Below the pieces are notes generated by a model. It was given only the letters and a program-made list of their open reading frames with translations. It was not told where the DNA came from and did not search any database. Source: an uncultured Eubacteriales bacterium (lineage in GTDB: Bacteria; Bacillota; Clostridia; Oscillospirales; Oscillospiraceae). From it: DNA of 24,319 nucleotides. This document shows, one piece after another, positions 15,846 through 22,800 of this stretch; within the stretch, counting starts at the first letter, position 1; each line of letters opens with the position of its first letter. The stretch lies in assembly GCA_900545515.1 (NCBI GenBank), contig UQZA01000036.1:1-24319 (forward strand), read 5' to 3'. The translations under genes and the position numbers were made by a program.

Positions 15846-16031
15846 ATGGCTGTTCCAAAGTGTAAAGTTTCCAAGGCAAGACGCGACAAGCGCCGCGGCT
15901 CCAACTGGAAGCTGGCCGCCCCCGGCGTGGTTGCTTGCCCCAAGTGCGGCGAGTTCTGCCTGCCCCACAGAGCTTGTAAGGCCTGCGGCTACTACAATGG
16001 CCGTCAGGTGATCGCTGTGGAGTCCAAGTAA
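15846..16031 (+). CDS. rpmF: 50S ribosomal protein L32
   Basis: A large-subunit ribosomal protein of 61 residues. It starts with the near-universal MAVPKCKVSKARRDKRR, then WKLAAPG and a zinc-ribbon with two CxxC pairs (C31/C34 and C44/C47), so this is the zinc-containing form. The start is ATG 15846, with AAGGAGG 8 nt upstream. The in-frame GTG at 15837 overlaps that ribosome site and would add three residues, so it is rejected. The gene is last in the yceD-rpmF transcript and is followed 15 bp later by a strong terminator. Confidence 0.98.
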   Translation: MAVPKCKVSKARRDKRRGSNWKLAAPGVVACPKCGEFCLPHRACKACGYYNGRQVIAVESK

Positions 16032-16045
16032 GAGGCGAAGAAAGC

Positions 16046-16080
16046 AAGAGGAAGGCAAAGTTCCGCCTTCCTCTTTTTTC
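16046..16080 (+). terminator. Rho-independent terminator after rpmF
   Basis: An 11-bp perfect stem (AAGAGGAAGGC at 16046-16056 and its complement at 16065-16075) with an 8-nt loop runs into a T tract to 16079. It ends the yceD-rpmF transcript. Confidence 0.92.
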
Positions 16081-16125
16081 TTATTTTATTAAGGGGCACG
16101 CTGTCAAAAGGGAAATGCTGTCATC

Positions 16126-16203
16126 TTGGCATTGCTGGCGCGGGAGCGCCCCTGGCTGCCCCCCGGGGAAGCCAAGGCGCTGCTGCGCCAGTACAAAAAG
16201 TAA
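16126..16203 (+). other. Possible remnant coding fragment overlapping a GC-rich repeat
   Basis: Between the rpmF terminator and the der promoter one frame reads LALLARERPWLPPGEAKALL and ends RQYKK-stop at 16201-16203. It has no ATG, GTG or ribosome site in frame, so it is not a gene as it stands. It may be the decayed end of a lost gene or a chance frame. Bases 16135-16170 closely resemble 19372-19406. Confidence 0.3.
16135..16170. repeat. Dispersed GC-rich repeat, copy A
   Basis: This starts CTGGCGCGGGAGCGCCC and ends CCCCCCGGGGAA. It aligns to 19372-19406 with one gap and a handful of mismatches. It contains the small palindromes GGCGC/GCGCC and CCCCGGGG. Confidence 0.4.
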
Positions 16204-16235
16204 ATGCTGCTACCCTGCATTTTGCCGGAGGATGC

Positions 16236-16264
16236 TTGACCAATTTCCACAGATGTGCGATAAT
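16236..16264 (+). promoter_or_regulatory. Promoter of the der-plsY-gpsA operon
   Basis: A -35 TTGACC (16236-16241) and a -10 GATAAT (16259-16264), each one base off consensus, have a 17-bp spacer. The der start codon lies about 42 nt downstream of the predicted transcription start. Confidence 0.75.
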
Positions 16265-16311
16265 AAAACAAAAGATTTTGTGAAACGATACGAGTATAGG
16301 AGGGATTCCAT

Positions 16312-17640
16312 ATGCCAAGACCTTTGGTGGCCATTGTTGGCCGCCCCAATGTGGGCAAATCCATGCTCTTCAATAAACTGACCGGTCAGCGGGCTGCCAT
16401 TGTGGAGGACACCCCAGGCGTGACCCGGGACCGGATTTACGGCACCTGCGAGTGGCGGGGCCGTACCTTTGACCTGATGGATACCGGCGGCATTGAGCCG
16501 GGGACAGACAGTGAGATTCTCCAGTTCATGCGCCGCCAGGCGGAGATTGGCATCGAGCTGGCGGACGCCATCATCATGGTGACGGACGTAAAGGTGGGCC
16601 TCACAGCTGCGGACAGTGCCGTTGCCACGATTTTGCAGCGGGCCCGGAAGCCGGTGGCCCTGGCTGTGAACAAATGCGACTCTGTGGGCGGAGTGAATCC
16701 GGACATTTATGAGTTCTACAGTCTGGGCCTGGGGGACCCCTTTGAGGTTTCCGCCGTCCACGGCCACGGCACCGGCGACCTGCTGGACTGGTGTGTGGAC
16801 CATTTCCCGGAGGAGACGGTCCAAGAGGAGGATGAGGACCTCACCCGAGTAGCCATTGTGGGCAAGCCCAATGTGGGCAAGTCCAGCCTCCTGAATCAGA
16901 TCCTGGGGGAGGAGCGGGTCATTGTCTCCGATATGGCCGGCACCACCCGGGATGCCATCGACAGCTACTTTGAGAACAGCTTCGGAAAGTACTGCTTCAT
17001 TGACACCGCAGGGATGCGCCGGAGGTCCAAGGTGGATGACGCCATCGAGCGCTATAGCAACCTGCGCTCTGTAAGCGCCATTGAGCGGGCGGATGTGTGC
17101 ATCGTCATGATTGACGCCACCCAGGGCGTCACGGAGCAGGACACCAAGATTGCGGGCTTGGTCCACGAGGCGGGCAAGGCGGTGCTCATTGCTGTGAACA
17201 AATGGGACCTGGTGGAAAAGGAGACCAACACCATGCGGGACATGGAGGCCCAGGTCCGCCAGGACTTAAGCTTTATGCCTTATGCCCCGGTGGTATTTCT
17301 TTCCGCTCTTACAGGCCAGCGGGTGGACAAGCTCTATGAGATGATCAACGAGGTGGCCCGGAGCAATGCCATGCGGGTCACCACCGGCGCACTTAACAGC
17401 GTCCTGGCCGACGCCACCGCCCGGGTGCAGCCGCCTACGGACAAGGGTCGCCGCCTGAAGATCTATTATATGACCCAGGCCGGGGTGAAGCCCCCCCACT
17501 TTGTCATTTTCTGCAATGACGCCCGCCTGTTCCACTTTTCCTACCAGCGGTATCTGGAAAACCAGATCCGGGGTGTATTTGGCCTGGCCGGGACGCCCAT
17601 CCGTATGACCATCCGGCAAAAGGGCGATAAGGAGGAATAG
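16312..17640 (+). CDS. der: Ribosome biogenesis GTPase Der (EngA)
   Basis: An essential tandem GTPase that acts in late assembly of the 50S ribosomal subunit. It has 442 residues, the normal size. GTPase domain 1 shows G1 GRPNVGKS (10-17), G3 DTGG (57-60) and G4 NKCD (120-123). Domain 2 shows G1 GKPNVGKS (184-191), G2 region AGTTRDAID (209-217), G3 DTAG (231-234) and G4 NKWD (296-299). The C-terminal KH-like domain (about 350-438) includes LKIYYMTQAGVKPPHFVIFCND. An acidic linker (EETVQEEDEDL) joins the two G domains. The ATG at 16312 follows AGGAGG by about 8 nt. It is first in an operon with plsY (3-bp gap) and gpsA. Nothing is unusual. Confidence 0.98.
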   Translation: MPRPLVAIVGRPNVGKSMLFNKLTGQRAAIVEDTPGVTRDRIYGTCEWRGRTFDLMDTGGIEPGTDSEILQFMRRQAEIGIELADAIIMVTDVKVGLTAADSAVATILQRARKPVALAVNKCDSVGGVNPDIYEFYSLGLGDPFEVSAVHGHGTGDLLDWCVDHFPEETVQEEDEDLTRVAIVGKPNVGKSSLLNQILGEERVIVSDMAGTTRDAIDSYFENSFGKYCFIDTAGMRRRSKVDDAIERYSNLRSVSAIERADVCIVMIDATQGVTEQDTKIAGLVHEAGKAVLIAVNKWDLVEKETNTMRDMEAQVRQDLSFMPYAPVVFLSALTGQRVDKLYEMINEVARSNAMRVTTGALNSVLADATARVQPPTDKGRRLKIYYMTQAGVKPPHFVIFCNDARLFHFSYQRYLENQIRGVFGLAGTPIRMTIRQKGDKEE

Positions 17641-17643
17641 GTC

Positions 17644-18279
17644 ATGGAGGGATTGATTCCACATATTCTGGTGGCGGCGTTGGCAGCCTATCTTTTGGGA
17701 AACTTAAATGGCGCGGTGACCGTGTCCAGCCTCCTGGACCGGGACGATGTCCGCACCCACGGCAGCGGAAATGCCGGCATGACCAATTATATGCGAAGCT
17801 ACGGCGTTCCCAAGACCGGTCTGGTGATTTTGATGGACCTGGGGAAGTCCCTGCTGGCCTCTTACCTGGGGGCCCTCCTTCTGGAGCCCTATGGCTATTT
17901 CATGGAGGGGGCTATGCTGGCTGGCGTCCTGGTCTCTGTGGGTCATGATTATCCGGTGGTCCTGGGCTTCCGGGGAGGAAAGGGTATCCTCTGTGGCCTG
18001 GGGGTGGCCTTTGTGGCGGACTGGCGGATTGCCCTGCTGGTGCTGGGGGTTTTTGGCCTTACGGTGCTCCTCACCCGATATGTGTCCCTGGGCTCCTGCC
18101 TGGCGGCGGTGGCTCTGGGCGTCAGCTTCTGGGTGCTCCATGGGGACCGCCCTTGGGTGGTGGCAGCGGCAGTGGTGATTGCAGTGCTGGCCATTTTTAT
18201 GCACCGGAGTAATCTGCAGCGGCTGTGCCACGGAACGGAGCGGAAGGCCTCCTTCCGCCGGAAAGGGGAACGTACATGA
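17644..18279 (+). CDS. plsY: Glycerol-3-phosphate acyltransferase PlsY
   Basis: An integral membrane enzyme that transfers an acyl group from acyl-phosphate (made by PlsX) to the sn-1 position of glycerol-3-phosphate, giving lysophosphatidic acid. It has 211 residues with five to six hydrophobic segments. Family motifs are HGSGNAGMTNYMR (39-51; usually GSGNxGATN), GHDYPVVLGFRGGKG (100-114) and HRSNLQRLCHGTE (187-199). The basic C-terminal tail (RKASFRRKGERT) is probably cytoplasmic. AAGGAGG spans the end of der, 8 nt before the ATG at 17644. The stop overlaps the gpsA start as ATGA, which couples the enzyme to the one that makes its substrate. Confidence 0.95.
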   Translation: MEGLIPHILVAALAAYLLGNLNGAVTVSSLLDRDDVRTHGSGNAGMTNYMRSYGVPKTGLVILMDLGKSLLASYLGALLLEPYGYFMEGAMLAGVLVSVGHDYPVVLGFRGGKGILCGLGVAFVADWRIALLVLGVFGLTVLLTRYVSLGSCLAAVALGVSFWVLHGDRPWVVAAAVVIAVLAIFMHRSNLQRLCHGTERKASFRRKGERT

Positions 18280-19289
18280 AGATTACCGTAGTGGGAAGCG
18301 GCGGCTGGGGGACGGCCCTGGCCATCCATCTGTGCAAAAACGGCCACGAGGTTACCCTGTGGTCTCACAACCCGGAAAAAGCGGCGTCTATGACCAGCAC
18401 CCGGGTCAACCCCATGCTCCCTGGGGCCATTCTGCCCCCGGAGCTGGTGTGCTCCGGGGACCCGGCTTCAGTCCGGGGACGGGACATGGTGGTCCTGGCC
18501 TCTCCGTCCTTTCCGTTCCGGGGGGTGTGCCAGACCATTGCACCCCATCTGGACCCGCAGAGCCTTCTGGTATCGGTGACCAAGGGCATTGAGCCGGAGA
18601 CCCTTCTGCGCATGTCTCAGGTGGCCGGAGAGGTCACGGGCCACACCGTGGCGGTCCTGTCCGGGCCCAGCCATGCTGAGGAGGTGGCCCGGGGGATTCC
18701 CACAGGCTGTGTGGCCGCCTGCGGAGACAAGGCGGCGGCTGAGCTGGTGCAGGATGCCTTTATGTCCGACCGGTTTCGTGTTTATGTCAACCCCGATGTG
18801 GTGGGGGTGGAGCTGGGCGGTGCATTGAAGAATGTCATCGCCCTGTGCGCCGGAATTTCCGACGGCCTGGGCTTCGGGGACAACACAAAGGCCATGCTCA
18901 TGACCCGGGGCCTCACGGAAACGGCCCGTCTGGGTCTTGCTCTGGGTGCCCGACGGGAGACCTTCACGGGCCTGGCAGGGGTGGGGGACCTGATTGTCAC
19001 CTGTACCTCCATGCACTCCCGGAACCGCCGGGCCGGCATCCTCATCGGCCAGGGCAAGACGCCGGAGGAGGCCATGACCCAGGTGGGGGCTGTGGTAGAG
19101 GGCTATTACGCCGCCCGCTCGGCCCACCTGCTGGCCACTCGCCTGGGAGCGGACCTGCCCATCACTGCCGCTGCCTACCGGGTCCTGTACCAGGGGGCGG
19201 ATGTGGCCTGGACAGTGAACCAGCTTCTGTGCCGGGATAAGCGGGCAGAGACGGAAGACGCCAGCTGGGATGCCCAGTGGAATATGTAG
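18276..19289 (+). CDS. gpsA: NAD(P)+-dependent glycerol-3-phosphate dehydrogenase GpsA
   Basis: A cytoplasmic enzyme that reduces dihydroxyacetone phosphate to sn-glycerol-3-phosphate for phospholipid synthesis. It has 337 residues, the usual length. The N-terminal Rossmann fold begins MKITVVGSGGWGTALA (GxGxxG at 7-12). The C-terminal domain has the catalytic Lys185 in GGALKNVIALCAGISDG, GDNTKA (201-206), the phosphate-binding SRNRR (248-252) and VVEGYYAA. The start at 18276 overlaps the plsY stop (ATGA) with a GGGG-type ribosome site. An in-frame upstream start at 18225 would add 17 residues inside plsY and is rejected because the fold begins at MKITVVG. It is last in the operon, followed by a terminator. 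Confidence 0.97.
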   Translation: MKITVVGSGGWGTALAIHLCKNGHEVTLWSHNPEKAASMTSTRVNPMLPGAILPPELVCSGDPASVRGRDMVVLASPSFPFRGVCQTIAPHLDPQSLLVSVTKGIEPETLLRMSQVAGEVTGHTVAVLSGPSHAEEVARGIPTGCVAACGDKAAAELVQDAFMSDRFRVYVNPDVVGVELGGALKNVIALCAGISDGLGFGDNTKAMLMTRGLTETARLGLALGARRETFTGLAGVGDLIVTCTSMHSRNRRAGILIGQGKTPEEAMTQVGAVVEGYYAARSAHLLATRLGADLPITAAAYRVLYQGADVAWTVNQLLCRDKRAETEDASWDAQWNM

Positions 19290-19307
19290 ATGACTGCGAG
19301 ACAGTTC

Positions 19308-19352
19308 AGATCCCATCCGGTGAGTGAAAACTTGCCGGCTGGGATCTTTTTA
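19308..19352 (+). terminator. Rho-independent terminator after gpsA
   Basis: AGATCCCATCCGG (19308-19320) pairs with CCGGCTGGGATCT (19335-19347) with a single mismatch, followed by TTTTTATC. It lies 18 bp after the gpsA stop. Confidence 0.88.
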
Positions 19353-19371
19353 TCTAATTTTCAATTCCGCA

Positions 19372-19433
19372 CTGGCGCGGCAGCGCCCTGCCTTCCCCCG
19401 GGGGAAAGGTGCCGAGCGGAGCGAGGCGGATGA
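19372..19433. repeat. Dispersed GC-rich repeat, copy B
   Basis: The first 35 bases (19372-19406) match copy A at 16135. They are followed by GGGGGAAAGGTGCCGAGCGG and AGCGAGGCGGATGAGG. Segments of the form CCCCCGGGGGAAAGGTGCC...GCGGATGAGG are, from memory, a common intergenic repeat in Oscillospiraceae and related Firmicutes. It is probably non-coding. Confidence 0.5.
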
Positions 19434-19709
19434 GGAACGGCGACATCTGACAGGCTGGTAGGTAAAACCGGTAAAAATGTAACATGTTTCCTTCTGAACG
19501 GAACCGCCTACAAAATAGTCAGATTGCGCCGTTCTTCGTGAGTTTTTCAAGTTTTGGGATATTATCTCATATGAGAGGGCGAGATGATAGGCGGGCTGTT
19601 ATTAAGCGCTTACAATTATGAGCTGGGCCACTGGGGAGTTTTTTATTATTTCAAAAAATTAACCGCCGGGCTGCAGGAATCAAGTTGGCGAAGGAATACA
19701 AAAGTCAGG

Positions 19710-19738
19710 TTGACAATATATGGAAAAGGTGGTAGAGT
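19710..19738 (+). promoter_or_regulatory. Candidate promoter of the RHS gene
   Basis: A perfect -35 TTGACA (19710-19715), a 17-bp spacer and the -10 TAGAGT (19733-19738). The predicted leader of about 88 nt is purine-rich. Confidence 0.55.
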
Positions 19739-19833
19739 TCAAGGAGAAGAGATGGTTTCAGGGAAAAACATATGGGGCAGGAAAGGAAAGCTGGGATCAT
19801 CGGAAGAAAAAGAAAGAAAAGGGGAAGAGAGAA

Positions 19834-22800
19834 ATGAAGAAAACGGGGTTGCGGATTTTGGCGTGGATCTTGGCAGTGCTTATGACGGTGCAGGTGGCGC
19901 CTGTGGAGGTACGGGCGGAGGAGGCCGAGGAAAGCCAGGCGGCGGAGGTTTCCGGGGGAGCGCTCACGGAGGAAGTGGCCCCAGGAGAAGCGGGGAGCCG
20001 TGTGCTGGGAGAGGTGACGGAGAACCGGGAGGAGGAAGAGAAGCACTTCCGGATGGAGGACGGGAGCTTCGTAGGGGTGAACTACGGGGTGCCGGTGCAC
20101 TATGCCCAGGGGGAAGAGTGGAAGGACATTGACAACACGCTGGTGATCCAGGAAAACGGGATGCGGACGGCGGCGCAGGAGGAAGGGACGGAGGCGCCCC
20201 GGTATGTGGCGGTGAACGGAGAGGAGAGCCGTGGGTTTGCGGGGAATTTGGGGAGCGGATTTCTGTTTTCGGCCAACACGGGGGAAGAGGGGATGGAGTT
20301 TTCCCTGGTAAGCCCGGAGGAGGAAGAGACAGTTCCGGCCACGGAAGCCGAGACGATTCCGGAGACGGAAGCAGCTACAGAAGGGGCGATAATTCCGGAG
20401 ACGGAAGCGGCTACGGAAGTTGCGACGATTCCGGAAAGGGAAGCAGCCACAGAAGGAGCAACGGATCCAGAGACGGAAGGAGCGACCGAGGCGGCGACAA
20501 TTCCGGAGACGGAAGCGGCCACAGAAGGGGCGACGGCTCCGGAGACAGCGACCGAGGCGGCAACCGTCCCGGAGACAGAGGGCGTGGAGCCGGGAGTGCT
20601 TCCGGAGGCGGAAACGGCCTGGGAGGCAGCGGAGCAGGAGGCTTTGACGGAGGAGCCGGTGGGCGAAAGGGAAGAGGTGGCCACGGAACCGGAGACAGAC
20701 CCGGTTACCGGGCTGGAGGAGGCCCAGGAAGCCACAGAGACGGCGCAAGGGGAGGCCCCGGAGGAAACGGTACCGGAAACCATTGCGCCCACCACGGAAG
20801 CTACAGAGCCGGAGGAGACGGAATCCCAGCCGGACTATAACCGGAAGGCGGTGGCTCAGATTTCTTACCCGGATTGGAAGGAAGCGGCTCCCACTGGTTT
20901 TGCCGGTCTGGTTGCCTCGGTGCAGAATCTGTTCCGGGGAGAGGCCGGCGAGGAGGAAGAGTCTCTGAGCCAGCAGATTACCCCCACCCGTCTTCGGACC
21001 CAGGTGGTGTATGAGGAGGTCTACCCCGGTGTGGACTTCCAGTATGAGCTGTACAGCTACCACATCAAGGAGACCATTCTGGTGAAGGAGCCTCTGTCCA
21101 GCGGCTACGCCTTTTCCTTCCGCCTGAATCTCCAGGGGCTCACTCCGGAGCTGCTGGAGGATGGCTCTGTCGCCTTAAACAAGGAAACCGGAGAGAGGGT
21201 ATACTGGATTCCGGCCCCCTATATGATGGATGGACAGGGCGCCTGTTCCGAGGCAGTGGAATACCGCCTGACCCAGGAAGAGGAGGGGAGCTGGATTCTG
21301 ACGGTGACGGCAGACCGGACCTGGATGGAGGCGGAGGACCGGGTTTACCCGGTGGCGATTGACCCCACCCTCATTGACCAGACCAAGTCCACAGACTTCG
21401 AGGGGACGGTCTGCACCACCGGTATGAACTATATCATTAAAGATGAAAAGTTTGCCTGTGGGTATCACGGAGATTACGGACAGATGGAAGTCTTCTTCCG
21501 CCTGAATCAGTACCCGGATATTCCGGAGGGACATACGCTGGTGCGGGCCTATGCAGGGTTGTATCAGAATGACTGGCGCTCGGGCGTGGATAACAAGTAT
21601 GATGGCAGCGCGATTTTGTATATGCAGGCCAACACGGAGAACAAGACGCTGGACAGCAATCTGCGGTGGGGAACAAAACCGAAGTACGGCCCGGTGCTGG
21701 ACTATGTAGAGGCCAGCTATCATACGATTAATACCATTCATTTATGGGATATCACACCGGCAGCGAAGGAGTGGTATGCAGATCAGAGTAGCAATTACGG
21801 TTTGGCGCTGACCTCCAACGCAACGTCCAGCAACAAATGCCGGGCGTGGTTCTCCTGTCACAACGTATATTTCGTGGTGAGCTATCGGAGCACCAACGGC
21901 ATAGAGCCTTATTATACATACCAAACCTATGGGGTAGGCAACGGCGGCACGGCATACCTGTCGGATTACACGGGACAGCTGACGGTGTGTAAGGAGCTGG
22001 CGTCCTATGCCTCCACGGTGAATCCCTTCAGTCTGGAGCTGGTGTACAACAGCAGCTACGCCATGAAGTATGGGGAGGAGAATTACGATGTAGCAGGCTG
22101 GCTGGGCCTGGGGATGCACCTTGGTGCGGGGGTACACCTGAATGTGATGCAAAGGGTGGAGAAGGTGGAGCTGCAAAGCGACATCGAGCCGGACCAGAAG
22201 AAGACATACCTGAAGTATACAGACGGAGACGGGACAGCCCACTATTTCTCCCAGGACGAGGAGAAAAAGGACGGTCTTTACTATGACGAGGATGGCTTGG
22301 GACTGAAAATAGACGAATATCTTCCCAATTACTATCGGATGACAGATGATAAAAACAACGCGCTGGTATTTGTCAACGGGCATCTGCTGCATATGGAAGA
22401 CGCCAACGGGAATCTGATTCGGCTTTACTATGTGTACAGCGATGGCACCAGCGCCAGCAACGGTTATCCCAGCAGCAGCGGGAGCCGAATCACCCGGATT
22501 GTGCAGAAGAATCAGGGCTGCTCGGAAATCACGGTGGCAACGCTGAACTATGACAGCGCCAAGTATCTGACCAGCGTGAAGGATGGTGCGGGGCGGACCT
22601 ACACCCTGGGTTACAAGGACAAGAAGCTGGTGAGCATCAGCCGGGATGGGACGCTGCTGGCGCAGTATGGCATGTGCAAGGAGAACTCCACATCACCGGA
22701 CACGCGGATGCGGTATGTGTATGACGCGGAGGCCCACTATGGGGTGCAGTTCCAGTACAAGGACGGCCAGGTGCGATGGGTCCAGGAGATCACAGAAGCA

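Larger units (their letters stand above)
19353..19833. other. Intergenic leader region upstream of the RHS gene
   Basis: About 480 bp without a convincing gene. It contains repeat copy B, the palindrome CTCATATGAG (about 19567-19576), an AT-rich stretch (19600-19720) and the promoter at 19710-19738. From about 19740 the sequence becomes very purine-rich (AGGAGAAGAGATGG, then GAAGAAAAAGAAAGAAAAGG) up to the RHS start codon. Confidence 0.6.

Noticed and set aside
16210..17166. 318-codon minus-strand ORF opposite der
   Set aside because: Shadow of the highly conserved Der GTPase.
19600..19617. CcpA cre-like site (AGCGCTTACAA)
   Set aside because: Only the right part fits the consensus. The left WTG is absent and the site lies about 100 bp upstream of the predicted -35 box.
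19752..20132. Plus-strand ORF with a good AAGGAG before ATG 19752, overlapping the RHS start in another frame
   Set aside because: The product is Lys/Glu- then Gly-rich low complexity. The RHS frame starting at 19834 has a textbook signal peptide. A regulatory upstream ORF cannot be excluded but has no support.
19705..21063. 452-codon minus-strand ORF opposite the RHS N-terminus
   Set aside because: Its Arg/Phe/Cys-rich repeats are just the complement of the Thr/Glu/Pro tandem repeat. The plus frame has a signal peptide and domain continuity.
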